Shown one piece after another: positions 14,201-24,762 of a DNA stretch of 64,000 bases (positions are counted from its first letter, which is position 1; the number at the start of each line of letters is the position of its first letter). Position numbers and translations under genes: made by a program. The notes under the pieces were generated by a model. That model was not told the DNA's origin. It ran no database searches and saw nothing but the letters and a program-made list of their open reading frames with translations. The DNA is taken from positions 682,001 through 746,000 of the forward strand of contig JBLWGC010000230.1 in NCBI GenBank assembly GCA_048772705.1, given 5' to 3'. The DNA comes from Leidyana gryllorum EB-2025a (Eukaryota; Apicomplexa).

Positions 14201-16944
14201 AGACCGCCACGGACTTGGACGAGTTCTACCAGAACCGATTGGAGCTGATGGGAGATGACAGCCAAGGCAGCCGATCTGATTTGAGATTGCTCATTTTGAG
14301 ATCACTTCATGGGACGATATTGGGAGATGAAGACGCGGACGGGTCAGTCGCTGATGATCTGAGGCTGCCCTTCTGCCAGATCCTCGTGGAGTTACTGACG
14401 ACGCCCACACTCGACAAATCACAGATCAATCAGATTGAACCGTACCTCGGAACCATTCTGCATTGGATCTCCGATGAGACTGATGGTGAAGCTCGGACCA
14501 AGTTGAGGGCTTGGCTGATGAATAGTGGACGGCAGATATCAATTGAGATATGGATAAAATCGATCGAAACATTGGTGGGAACCATCATAGCCATTTTTGG
14601 CAGCGTCGTCGCGAAAGAAGTGAAGCAGTCACAGGAAAGAGCATTGGCAAAATGGTTCCTTTCCTTACTACAGGACGCTTATGCTTCTTGTCCTGAGATT
14701 GTTTACCCAATACTGAGCGTTGCTCATGAAGCTCGCCTCTTCGCCGAAGCTGAAGCAATCTTTGGTCACCACGCAATATCAGAAGTGTGCTCTGTCGCCT
14801 TGACGGTGATACGCACTGTACTCCACAGTAATAAGGATACTGACCAGCAGCTGGCCCTGCGTCGTTTCGCGCTGGCAACGGAGGCCATGACGGCGGTGGA
14901 CGTTGTTTGGAGAGACTCGTTCGTGAAACCCATAACTCATCACGTTAAGGCTCTGAGCAAAGAAGACAAGGGCAAAATGACAGGTCCCATAAAGTTCTAC
15001 TTTGCTCGCCTATTCAGCCAATTCAGCACTGGGTACTTCATCCTCGAGGCCTTGAAAACTCAATCGTCCTCAACCAACAAAGTTGCAGCGCTGCCCGAGC
15101 TCATGACGTATTTCCACGGCTGCTCTCGGCTTCCACTCTCCCAGAATCAGATCAAATTCTGTCGTGGGGTTGCCAGCGACCTTATCAAAGCTCTGGGACT
15201 CCCCACCACCAAGGCAGCCTTTCAAACGCAACTCGACCGATATCCCAACATTGAACTCATGCTGCTGCAGTCACTGAGTGAAGGATCCGGATTCATGAAA
15301 CGTATGCAGGCCTTCTACACGGCCGTGGAAAAGCGCGTAGCAGCGCTCCCCGCCGAAGGCCGATACATTCCATTGGGTCAGTTGAGCCCCTATTTGGCAG
15401 CCTATCAGCACGCTGCTGGCGGAACCGAGGCGACTGGGGGCCTGCGACTGTTTCGTGATCCTCAGCATCCTTCGGAAAGCACAGCCCTGCCGGTGGCATT
15501 CTTCGACGAAAGCGTTCTCAGTTTGCCTTCCAAACAGAAACCCAGACGGTTGCGGTATACTTCGACGGATGGGTCATTAGAGGCGTTATTGTTGAAGGCC
15601 GGTGACGATCTACGTATAGATCGCAGGGTAAATTCCTTCATTGCTCACTTGTCTAAAGCTATGGGGCGGCATGATAAGGCCAGAGACCTGCATTTGCGAC
15701 ACATATGTGTCTTCCCTCTGACCACATTCTTCGGAATGATGGAATGGGCTCGCAATACCAAACCATTCAAAGCCGTGATGGAGGACTATGTATTCCCCAC
15801 CAACACTCGGTTGCCGGAGACACAAGGTTACAAACACACGATCGAAACTGTAATGGCGGCACAATCTACGGGTGCTAAGAAACCAACAGTAATGGCGGCT
15901 TTTGCCGCGTTCAGTTGCGAAGCAACGGTTGAAACGGCTGAGCAGTTGCACGGGGAGGCAGCGGAGATGCTGCCTTTGGGTCGTTCTGGTTTCAGACGTG
16001 TGGTGTTCAACACTTCGAAGAACATTGACCGCTTTTTGGAGCGACGTCGGTCGTTCTTGACATCTACAGGAGCATTGAGTGCTGCTGGTTATCTGCTTGG
16101 ATTGGGTGATCGTCACCCAGACAATGTCTTAATCGATCTCAACACGTTGACACCAGTGGCGATTGACTTTGGCTATGCTCTAAACTTTTCTGTGGCATTG
16201 CTTCCAATTCCTGAGCTGATGCCATTCCGTTTTACCCCGAACTTCCAGGACTTGGAGCCTACTGGTCGGGGTGTGGGTGGTATCGCCCAGCACGCCTTGA
16301 CGTCAGCTCTTGAGGTGAGTGTTCTAAGTCCATTTTGCAGGGAGCAGATTGCTATATTGCTTGTTAAATCTTAGGTACTGCGAGCGGAGGAGCATTTCTT
16401 CATCTCATTATTACGTGTGTTTGTCAAAGAGCCTCTGCAAGATGTTGCATGGCTGGCAGAGGCTTTTTCGACTCTGAGTGGCGCTACGGACAGTTTACGT
16501 AGTCCAGTGGCCTCGCAGAGGGCTCCAGCCGATTTGGTGGGGAGAGGGAGTAGGAGTTTGTCTGGAGCGTTTGGGTTGTTGAAGGAGTTGGCGGGGCAGA
16601 AGATAGCCGTGTCTGAATTGAAGATAAAGGGAGGTCATCCGAGTGTGTTGCTGATATGGGATTTGTTACGTTCGAATTCTGCGAGTGTGAAGAGTGCGGT
16701 TGATATGAAGAGTTGGAGTCCGTTATTGGAGTCGATATGCGGTGGTTTGGATGACTGTCGTCGATCGTATTTTGGGGAGGAGTGTTTGGCGAGTTTGAGT
16801 GGCCAAATTGAGGCGATGGCTGAGAAGCGGGAAGATGAGATTTGGAAGTTGGATGCGGCGAGTCAAGCGTTATATTTGTTTGAGAGTGCCACGAGTGGCG
16901 CGTTGCTGGGACGTCAGTGGGTTGGGTGGGCTCCATTTTTGTGA
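2219..16944 (+). CDS. PRKDC: DNA-dependent protein kinase catalytic subunit (DNA-PKcs)
   Basis: PI3K-related protein kinase that, with Ku, drives non-homologous end joining. Nine exons join in frame: 2219-2438, 2498-3152, 3195-3781, 3825-4176, 4241-4515, 4571-5473, 5521-10564, 10623-16314, 16375-16944; 14298 nt, 4765 aa (human about 4128). Kinase signatures near the C-terminus: KAGDDLRIDRRV (about residue 4338), GLGDRHPDN catalytic loop (about 4506), IDFGYAL (about 4526), then LPIPELMPFRFT and FVKEP, wording typical of DNA-PKcs rather than ATM, ATR or mTOR. The last residues GRQWVGWAPFL match the FATC end of DNA-PKcs (GRTWEGWEPWM in human). The rest is helical-repeat-like, as expected. Introns are 42-64 nt; the fourth donor (GTGGGT at 4177) is chosen by phase. 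In-frame introns inside the two 5-kb exons cannot be excluded. The stop lies 18 nt from the next start. Confidence 0.93.
2472..2481. repeat. CACACGTGTG palindrome in DNA-PKcs intron 1
   Basis: Perfect 10-nt palindrome inside the 59-nt first intron (2439-2497). Confidence 0.8.
13516..13525. repeat. CACACGTGTG palindrome in DNA-PKcs exon 8
   Basis: Same 10-mer within coding sequence (KAHTCADV). No splice signals around it, so this copy is coding. Confidence 0.75.
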
Positions 16945-16962
16945 TTTTTGGTAACGGATAGA
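16945..16962 (+). promoter_or_regulatory. 18-nt spacer between DNA-PKcs and TUTase genes with GATTTTTG
   Basis: The octamer begins in the DNA-PKcs stop codon (TGA) and ends 12 nt before the next ATG. The spacer ends GATAG just before AATG, so here an AG that could serve as an acceptor is present, unlike in the other two 18-nt spacers. Confidence 0.45.
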
Positions 16963-19900
16963 ATGGAGGATGAGATTAATGTTATTGGTGACAATCTGAG
17001 AGGGGGTCAATGGTTGAGGCAGATAGCGGCGGGTGACGCTTTGTATCTGGAAGGGCCCGAGGATCCGGAGGTGTTACAGGACGAGGTAGATTACTTTTGT
17101 CGGATCGATGACAGTGAGGTTATGGCGACTGCGTTACGTCAGTTTCGGCGTCTATCGAACTACGGGCAGTCGGTATTCCTCCAGAAGTTTCGTCGCGACA
17201 TCCCAAAGGCATTGAGTCGGAGTAATTCTCATTGGTTGAAGACCTTTACGACTGCGGCATTCACATTATTTGAGGGTTCGACTCCGTACGATGTGAGTAG
17301 TCTGAAGAAACTGGCCTCTTTGGTTGTCGAGATGGGCATAAAGCCGGACAAGTTGGCCATTGGAGAGAACTGGGGCGACCGAAGTTGTCAATTGATCCGA
17401 GTCATTCAGTATTACATGTTGACCAACGATCGTCGGAACTGGTCGGGAGGCCCTAACTTCCCCGAAGAGCTCAAGGAGATATTTCTGCGTCTCTGGAACG
17501 CTGGGAGTCCGGGCCCTGCGTCAGTATCTCGCTTTGCTGCCATGGCCTTGTTGGGTCGCGCGAGTGTGGGGTCAATGGCGGATGGGCAAATGGCCCCCAT
17601 TCACGAAGTTATACCCGAGTTGATTGGGCCTATGCCCCCGCCTCCCGGCGCTACCGGGGCTGCCGCCTTGGCAGCCTCGACCTCTCCCGCGAGTCTCGCT
17701 CGTGGTCGAGGTGTCCATGTTGCCGGTATGACGGCGGCCGCTGAGGAGGAAGAGGAAGATAACGAAAACTGGACGCCCTTCCAGCGAACGGAGGCGCGGC
17801 TGCAACGCGAGGTGTCGAGATGGGTCGAGCGTGAATTGGACCAAAGCAGTGACGAGCAAGCGGCTCGTGCGGCTTTTGATCAACAGGTTCACACAATTAT
17901 ATGGCATTGTCTCGGGTGTCAGTGTCATCAATATGGATCGGGGTTCACTGGACTGAAACTTCGGGACTCTGATAGCGACTTTGGTGTACGGATATACGAT
18001 TTCATCAAAGGACACTATCACGAGCGCGTCAAGGGAGACGAGTTTTCAATGGAGGCGTCGCCCAACGTCAGTGCCGAGACCACCTGGGGAGAGCTGCAAG
18101 GACGTCGAAGTGCGGAGGTCCTGGCGGTGATCATCACCCGATATGCCTACCGTCGCGCCTTGCGTCATAGTTTGGTGCGGAATCACGATCAACTTGGCGT
18201 TGAGCTGCGCGATAGGGCAAAGAAACCTCTCATCCGCTTCTTCCACCACCAGAATCCCTCACTATCAGCCGATGTTGTGTTCGCTGAGAGCTTCGCGGGC
18301 GTACGCAATAGCTGTCTCCTCAAACACTATTGCGAGATGGACGATCGGGTCGCTCCTTTGGTCGGAGTCATCAAGTATTGGTCCAAACAAAGATTCATCA
18401 ACTCCTCCTTCCACGGGTTCCTCAGCAGCTATGCCTACACACTCACTGTGGTCGACTTTCTCCAAAGGATCAAACCACCCGTCCTGCCCAATATACAAAT
18501 GCCTCACGGAGGCGTTATGGCCGATGAAGTCCTCTGTCAAGATTACACCTTCTTCGAGAATAGAGACCGACACAAAGGCAAAGTACCCTACCCACCCTGG
18601 AAAAATTGGGCCTCTGAGAATACTCTCAAAGTCGGAGCGCTCCTCAGAGAATACTTTAGATGGATGGCATTCCGATGTCCGTGGCTCGATGCCGTCATCA
18701 GCCCTCGGGTCGCACCGAGAATGCTCGATAAACTCCATCTATTCACCGCCAATAACTCCATCAACTACTCTAGAAATACACACCCCATACCCAAACAATC
18801 CTTCTCGGTCGTACCGCCGCCCGAGGGAAAGAAGTCTCGAGCAGCCAGAAGCTATGCCACCTCCAATAGCTCAGAAGCATTCGATGAGATACGAGATCCT
18901 TCCGACACAGAAGAAGACGAATCAGTTACAAGCAAAGAACTTCCTAACACCCGCCATAAGTATAGAGCCCACGAACGATCTCGTTCTCCCTCGTCCAATC
19001 ATCAGCGCGGTCGACGCAGAGGCTCAGCATTCAGTAATAGAAAGCGCCTCGACACTCCCACCGATGAAATCATCTGGCCCGTTGCTGAGTTCGCGGCATC
19101 AGCCCCGCCAGCAGTCATACCCGCCTCTCCGGCACCTCCACCATCGTTCACACACGCTGAATCCCCGACCAGTGATACGATCAACCCTCCACCCCCATCA
19201 GAACACGGCTCTGTGGTCATCAGCATCAGCAGCAGCAGTGACGAAAGTGGCTCGATCAAACACAAACGAGCTGCCAAGAACGATACTGTCATCAACAAGC
19301 TCATCGGGTCAAAGAGGAGGAATTCAAGCGACAACAATCTGATACACAACTATGATCCTGAGTCGGACGATGATGGTGATGATGACAGCAGCGATGATCA
19401 CGCAGCCCCTTCCATTCATTCCGTTGGCCTACAAGCTCGCAGCGAACTGTCACAATATGATTGGATGTATTTCCATCCCGATCATACTGTCCGCACCATT
19501 GTGCAAGATGGTGGCCGAGGCTTCAACTACAACTTCTGGAAGATCGCCATCGAAGACCCATGTGAGACCGAAAGGATCTTGCAACCGTACCGCTTCAATG
19601 TAAGTGCATCAGTATCGTGATTTTGTGTAGTAAACTGCTGTCGTGCTCATTTGCCGTGTGCCAGTGTTACTACTGTCTGCCGGCCTGGCTCAGTCGGCGT
19701 TTGTTGTGTGCGCGTGCGCGTGTGTGGCCTTGCTTTGGGTACGTCTCCTCAAGGCTGTCGATCCCTGCTGCGTCTGTTGTCCACGTTAATTGCACCATGT
19801 CTGTTCCACTGCGTTGGGTTTGTGTCGTCTGGAGGTGACTGGCAAGCAAATCTATGACAAAAACAGGCGACTGAACAAGTGGTCTTCGAATATCTGCGGG

Positions 19901-20283
19901 GCTTCATCCTGCTCTGGAGCTCGGACGCCAGCCTTGCGGAACTATTGAGGGAACTGATGCCTCGCAACCGCGATCAAAAGTCGCAAGAGATCGTTGACCG
20001 CGCCGAAGTCGCCAGGATGCAATGGCACCGCGCCAATCCGCCGAAGCCTATTGTGTCCGGAAATCCTGTACCTGAGGCGGACCTCATCAATCACTGCCGT
20101 GAAGCATTCGCAACAAACATATTTAAAGAGCTACGCACAAGTTTCTTGTTGAGTCCTCCAGATGTCAAGCTTATCCCCCCCGGACTCAATTCTCCTGTGG
20201 ATGAGTATTGGATTCGGACTTCGCCCTTGACCTTGGCGCCGCTTGCAAAACACTGGAGGGACGTGGAATCCCGTTTCCGCTGA
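16963..20283 (+). CDS. Non-canonical poly(A)/poly(U) polymerase (TUTase-like nucleotidyltransferase)
   Basis: Template-independent RNA nucleotidyltransferase of the Cid1/GLD-2/TUT group. Exons 16963-19599 and 19867-20283 (267-nt intron, long for this window) give 1017 aa. The N-terminal ~300 residues are unrecognised. The catalytic core has YGSGFTG then DSDSDFG (about residues 324-340), a third carboxylate in SADVVFA (about 435), and the family stretch IKYWSKQRFIN..FHGFLSSYAYTL (about 470-490). The PAP/25A-associated part appears split: NTLKVGALLREYF (about 553) is separated from IAIEDPCETERI (about 862) by about 230 residues rich in Ser, Asp, Pro and Arg. The codon before 16963 is not ATG, so 16963 is the first good start. 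The gene begins 18 nt after DNA-PKcs and ends 20 nt from a convergent gene. Confidence 0.85.
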
Positions 20284-20303
20284 CATCGAGGAGCGTCAAG
20301 CCG

Positions 20304-22532
20304 TCAAGGCTTGTCGAACCAGGCGGATTCATTGAGGGTCGGGTGAACTCCGTGGCATCTGGCGGAGGGTTGCAAGACTTTCTTGGCCAGAGGGTCCTTC
20401 TTCCATGAGTCCTTCTGACAACCGAATGAGTGCCACAAGAAGTCTCCACAACTCCAGCTATGCATAGGATCGGATTTGAGGTACTTGGCACAGCTTGGGG
20501 CGTTGAACCACTTGGAGCACACAAGGCCGGCTTTGTGAGGCTCTCCTTGGGAATACCCTTCCTGAAACCATGTGGAGTATGCCTCAAGCAGCAACATAGT
20601 GCCATCATCCTCCTCCGGGTTTCCCAAGAGTCTCCTTTTGTGGCCATCAATTTGTTCCCTCCCGAACTGTCTTCTGGTGTTCAAAGGACCATCAATTGTA
20701 TAGTACCTATCGTCGTCCTCCTCCTCGTTCTCGTTGTCCGCCTCCTCCGTTGCCTCGTCGGCTGCTGCGAGGACCCGAGTCCCATTCCGCAACATGGCGC
20801 CGTCTGGGCGATCCAAAGTCACAGTGGTCGTGGTCTTGGTGTTTGACAGGAGCTCAGCTTGCGAGGGGCCGACTTGGGAAGGCCGCATGTGCTCCAAATG
20901 CTTGAGAATGCTTTGGGGAACGGTGAGAACGAGTTTGAAGAATGCTTCGTCATAGGCGCAGCCAACTCTGGTTAGTCCGCGGAAACGGTACGAACAGAGG
21001 CGGCTGAGTCTGCTGAAGTCCATGCCGAATACTTCGGTGTGTATCCAATCCCATACGGCTTGATCACCCATCTTGAACTTTCCGGTATCGATCTTGTAAA
21101 ATGGAGAAGCAGTGAGAATGTCGAACACAAAGGCAGTTAGACGGGTCGCTCTGAAGATCATTGCACCACTGTGAGTATAATAGCCCCGTTGGCAGCTCGG
21201 AGAGACACTGATAGCATAAGCAAACTCATCTGGAGCGCCAGTGCTGACTGGGGGTAGCATTCCATTGTTGGGCCGTACGCATGGCCATATACCTTTCCCG
21301 CCTTCATCCATCAGATCTCCCATCAGCCGAGACTGGAAGGGGTTGATAGCGTCACTCTGGAGGTAGTCTTGAAGCCATTCGTGATCCGACTGTCCCGCAG
21401 GAGGCTTGTGGTGTTTCCCCTTCTTTTTGGAAGCTGAAAGCTTTCGCTGCTTCGCAACCGCTTTCTTAGCTTTGCCGCCGTCGTCGGCGTGTGCATGTTT
21501 GTCCGCGACTTTGTCGTCCTCGTCGTCTTCGATCTTCTCCTGGTCGTTGGCATGTTCAACGTCCCACAGTATGTGGAAAGCTTCTTCGAATGGGCCGAGC
21601 TCGTGATCATCTATGTCAACAGAGTCATCACCAGCGGCTGAGTCTTGCGTTTCGTTGGTTTCTTTGCGACGGCTGGCGGGCTCGTAGGTTTTCCCATCCC
21701 ACACTCGGAAGAAAGGTCGGTTCTTTGGACGCAAAGGCGTGTTTTCGGGGTCGTAGTCGTGGTAGCCGAGGGCATATTCGGCCATTGCCTCTCCGAAGCC
21801 AGGTTTGTCCTTTTCGTCCTCCACGGCATCGAAGTTAATAGATCTGGGCGGGGTGCACACACGTTCTTCAAGTGATTTTTGAGCGCTGGCACGCTGAACC
21901 CGGTGATAGAGAGTACTGATATCTTTCTGATTATTGGTGAACATTGTGTCTCCATCACTGTAGAAGATGATAGGTTCGTGGGAGGGAGTGTAGGCGGTGA
22001 TAACTTTGGTTTGCAGAAGCGTCATCAGTAAGAGTCCCGCACGATATCGCTCAACCAGGATAGCTGGGTTGTTTGGCGAACCTCTCTTGTGCCAATGTTT
22101 GCGTGTATCCGGGTCGATGACATGACTGACCAGTTCGGGATCCCATATGGAGAAGAAACAGTGATATCGTTGTCGTAACATATACGAGCGTTTATATCGA
22201 TCCAATTCACTTTCAGAGCCACGTTTGGTGTCGTGGCTCATGTAGGCGATGTAATCGCATTTGTAGGCGGGGAAGGGGGCCGTGAAACCTCCTTGTTGGT
22301 GTGTGTGAATATGGTCGGGATATGTTCTGTTGAGTAGTTCCCCAACTGTGAATCTCTCTATACCTGCGGGGTCGTGGAAGACGGTGACCGAGATACCCAA
22401 CATATTTAGCAATAAGTCGTGGTATAGCTTCATCTCCCAAGGCCTATTGGAACTGGGCATCTTCCATTGTTTGGTGGCACTCGCGGTTACAATGCCCGCG
22501 AGCATGAGCAGCAGCACCCGAAACCCCCACAT
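20304..22532 (-). CDS. Secreted or lumenal protein, possible glycosyltransferase-like
   Basis: Single exon, 742 aa from the ATG at 22532. The N-terminus is a signal peptide (MWGFRVLLLMLAGIVTASA). Residues in the first third contain PIIFYSDGDTMFT, a hydrophobic strand running into a D-x-D-like motif as in GT-A glycosyltransferases, and a later stretch YYTHSGAMIFRATRL..GDQAVWDWI recalls the acceptor side of such enzymes; this similarity is weak and inferred. The middle is highly charged (Glu/Asp then Lys/His-rich), and the C-terminal ~90 residues hold six cysteines in a compact block. No membrane segment beyond the signal peptide. Divergent from the first GST gene, with 106 bp between starts. 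Function not established. Confidence 0.6.
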   Translation of the reverse strand: MWGFRVLLLMLAGIVTASATKQWKMPSSNRPWEMKLYHDLLLNMLGISVTVFHDPAGIERFTVGELLNRTYPDHIHTHQQGGFTAPFPAYKCDYIAYMSHDTKRGSESELDRYKRSYMLRQRYHCFFSIWDPELVSHVIDPDTRKHWHKRGSPNNPAILVERYRAGLLLMTLLQTKVITAYTPSHEPIIFYSDGDTMFTNNQKDISTLYHRVQRASAQKSLEERVCTPPRSINFDAVEDEKDKPGFGEAMAEYALGYHDYDPENTPLRPKNRPFFRVWDGKTYEPASRRKETNETQDSAAGDDSVDIDDHELGPFEEAFHILWDVEHANDQEKIEDDEDDKVADKHAHADDGGKAKKAVAKQRKLSASKKKGKHHKPPAGQSDHEWLQDYLQSDAINPFQSRLMGDLMDEGGKGIWPCVRPNNGMLPPVSTGAPDEFAYAISVSPSCQRGYYTHSGAMIFRATRLTAFVFDILTASPFYKIDTGKFKMGDQAVWDWIHTEVFGMDFSRLSRLCSYRFRGLTRVGCAYDEAFFKLVLTVPQSILKHLEHMRPSQVGPSQAELLSNTKTTTTVTLDRPDGAMLRNGTRVLAAADEATEEADNENEEEDDDRYYTIDGPLNTRRQFGREQIDGHKRRLLGNPEEDDGTMLLLEAYSTWFQEGYSQGEPHKAGLVCSKWFNAPSCAKYLKSDPMHSWSCGDFLWHSFGCQKDSWKKDPLAKKVLQPSARCHGVHPTLNESAWFDKP

Positions 22533-22638
22533 TGAATTGACGAGGCAGGCAGTAAACAATAGAATAGGTCTCTATCTTGCTGTCCGTGCTCAGGGTTCCA
22601 CCACCCGCATGTCAAAATTTATTCTTGCGGAGATCTAA

Positions 22639-23262
22639 ATGGTGCGCCCCATTCTAACCTACTTTGACCTCACTGGGAAGGGAGAAGCCATTCGACTTTG
22701 TCTTTTCATCGGGGGCATAGATTTCGAAGACAGACGAGTTCCAGACGGAGACGTTTCCTATAAAAAGGAGTCGCCGACTGGAACTCTACCACTCCTGGAG
22801 GTCAATGGTCGCAAGTACGTGGACACTGCCGCTATCCTAATGTATGTAGCTCGCCTCGCCGACCTCACGGTCTCGGAAAGGAATCCTCCCGACGTCCTCA
22901 GACTCTCAACACTGGTACATTTCACCGTCACCATGTGGGACCCCGTCGCGGCTCTCCGCACAGCGCCGCCACACAAACGCATTGAAATGGCTGTAGACGC
23001 CATAGACATATTGGAACCCAAACTACACGGACTCGAACGACTTCTCAACAACAAACCCATCCAAGATTACGCTGTCGGCGACAAACTCACCGTCGCCGAC
23101 ATTACCATCTTTGTCTGGGCAGAGAGTTTGCGCCACAATCCCGTCGGTGTCAGCATCAACGATCTTCATCTCAAATACCCCACTATTAGCCGTATCGCTG
23201 AAAAGGTCAGAGCCCATCCTAAGGTCCAAGAGTGGCTTCGGACTCGGAGCTCATCAAATTAG
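22639..23262 (+). CDS. Sigma-class-like glutathione S-transferase (copy 1)
   Basis: Intronless, 207 aa, the usual GST length. The thioredoxin-like N-domain carries the tyrosine in LTYFDLTGKGEAIRL (the catalytic Tyr of sigma and other animal GSTs) and the cis-proline segment GTLPLLEV. The SNAIL/TRAIL-like helix reads VDTAAILMYVAR, so the usual glutathione-binding Gln-Ser is replaced. The C-domain has the N-capping motif KLTVADITIF. First of four related genes within 4.6 kb. The last 44 nt of coding sequence are also the last 44 coding nt of RANGRF on the other strand. May conjugate or isomerise; a structural or non-enzymatic role is possible given the changed G-site. Confidence 0.88.
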   Translation: MVRPILTYFDLTGKGEAIRLCLFIGGIDFEDRRVPDGDVSYKKESPTGTLPLLEVNGRKYVDTAAILMYVARLADLTVSERNPPDVLRLSTLVHFTVTMWDPVAALRTAPPHKRIEMAVDAIDILEPKLHGLERLLNNKPIQDYAVGDKLTVADITIFVWAESLRHNPVGVSINDLHLKYPTISRIAEKVRAHPKVQEWLRTRSSSN

Positions 23263-23917
23263 GGTTGAGATCAAAGGTATTGCAGATTCTCCAGAACTCC
23301 CCCATCGATAGCCCCTCAGCCGCATTTTCATCACCCTCCACTATGTTCTCATCAACATGCAGTAGGACCTGCAGCCATAATGTCAATAATGTCAAAGACA
23401 CTGTGCCATCTGGCCGCTCCCAGCCATCTCCGCCGAGGAACAGGCATAACACGCAAGCAGCCTTACATCAGTGTCATATTTCGGTAAACGCAACACAACC
23501 AGTCGACAGTCAACCACGCGCTCGTCCGCCGTCTTGATAGTGCCCCGGATGAAATGTGCTCGGCAACCCTCCACCTCTGTACCATACCGAGTGCGCAGTC
23601 CACACAACAAACCTTCCAACAAATTCTCATGGAACTCCATGCTCTTCACCGTTACTTCTCCACCTTTAGCGTAGTCCCTCAGGTGAAGCACTTCGACGGA
23701 ATCCCCAGCCACCGTGGTCACAGATTCGCATACTTCTACGAAAAAAGCGACCCCTTTCTGGCTCACATATACTTCCTACTCAAAAATCATCAATCCCACT
23801 ACAATCCAAACCCACCTGATTGTCTGGAACTGGTCGGATGTCACTCAGGTCGCTGAAGTTCGTTGGCAGACTTATCCGCCCGAACCCCCCATACAATTCG
23901 ATTTCCTTCAATTCCAT
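23219..23917 (-). CDS. RANGRF: Ran guanine nucleotide release factor (MOG1)
   Basis: Nuclear Ran-binding protein that promotes nucleotide release from Ran. Three exons (23917-23816, 23775-23467, 23368-23219) join in frame to 186 aa, the same length as the human protein. Diagnostic stretches: LYGGFGRISLP at the start, DLSDIRPVPDNQEVY across the first intron (human VSDLRPVPDNQEVF), and LRLPKYDTD (human LRLPQYQTDL) before the second intron. The third exon gives an acidic segment and MGEFWRICNTFDLNPN, matching the family's C-terminal helix. Introns are 40 and 98 nt. The start at 23917 fits the family N-terminus. The 3' coding end overlaps the coding end of the convergent GST gene. Confidence 0.9.
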
Positions 23918-24249
23918 CACTTACAATTCCATCACTTTTTTGCAGCCTCTTCTTGCGCCCTAGCCACCACCCTACCCATGCAGCCAAATATGCACCCTTG
24001 CCGACTACCCACAGGCCCAACATTATAACTGCATCTCAGCCCTTGACAGTGCATTGACCTTTGCTTTCCCTACGCACGTTGTAGAGGGTGCTCTACTGAC
24101 TGTAGGTCCACCTAAGCCTCTACATCCGCATATCTTGAGTGCCACGCAATCAGCTCTGTGATACACGAACTTTCCTTCCCGCGTCCCAATCGCAAGAAAC
24201 AGGGCCGCTCGGCGATCGCACGTGTGTGCTGCTTGTCTAGAGAGCAGCA
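23918..24249. promoter_or_regulatory. 332-bp gap between divergent RANGRF and small membrane protein genes
   Basis: The only inter-genic stretch over 300 bp. It should hold both promoters. I see no TATA box near either start, no tRNA-like boxes and no convincing ORF. A CACGTG E-box core lies at 24219-24224, about 25 bp upstream of the plus-strand ATG. A direct repeat of GTGATGGAATTG lies at the RANGRF start side. Confidence 0.4.
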
Positions 24250-24679
24250 ATGACCGCCAGGTTGCTATTCGTCATCTACGTGACCTTGTCAGCAGCAACG
24301 AAAGCCACTGAAGATCTGCTCAATGCTTCCTATTCACCTTCAGATGTCATCTCAGCCCAGGAAGGGGTCAACCTGCAGCTCCAACCAAGCGTCGGATTCC
24401 TGCCAAACACCAGTCCAGATTGTTCTTCCATCACTTGCCAGGACTCCCACCCAGCAGTGGTAGTGGGTAGCCTTTTGGTCCTGTCATGTCTGGGCGGGGT
24501 TGTATTCCTGATTCGGTAGGTGACTAGTTATGCACTATAGCTCAATATGATCTGATAGTCTGTGCATGAAACGAGGCTCCCCAGTTCCATCAGCATTGGA
24601 AGCAGTGAAAACGGAGGACGAGCCCGAATCCCGCGGTACCGCTTCTACCGTAGATTCTACGCCAAGCGACTCTGTGTGA
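24250..24679 (+). CDS. Small type I membrane protein
   Basis: Not recognised by family, but the architecture is clear. Exons 24250-24515 and 24559-24679 join across a 43-nt intron (donor GTAGGT, acceptor ATAG) to 128 aa. Order: signal peptide (MTARLLFVIYVTLSAATKA), a ~50-residue ectodomain with one N-glycosylation sequon (NAS) and two cysteines (CSSITC), a transmembrane helix (AVVVGSLLVLSCLGGVVFLI), then a ~38-residue cytoplasmic tail with a CMKR stop-transfer and an acidic Ser/Thr-rich end, finishing PSDSV, which resembles a class I PDZ ligand. Followed 83 nt later by a GST gene on the same strand. Role unknown; adhesion or signalling is a guess from architecture. Confidence 0.7.
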
Positions 24680-24762
24680 AAGGTCTCTCACGCTGTCCCA
24701 AGATTGGGAAATGCATGATTATTCGGCTTCTTTTGCTTCAGCATAGAGCTTGTCATTGAATC

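Noticed and set aside
23232-24057. Several plus-strand ORFs of 60-100 codons opposite RANGRF
   Set aside because: They lie opposite the three phase-matched RANGRF exons and have low-complexity composition with no motifs.
24679-24762. ORF 24562-24759 as a gene
   Set aside because: It is another frame of the second exon of the small type I membrane protein.
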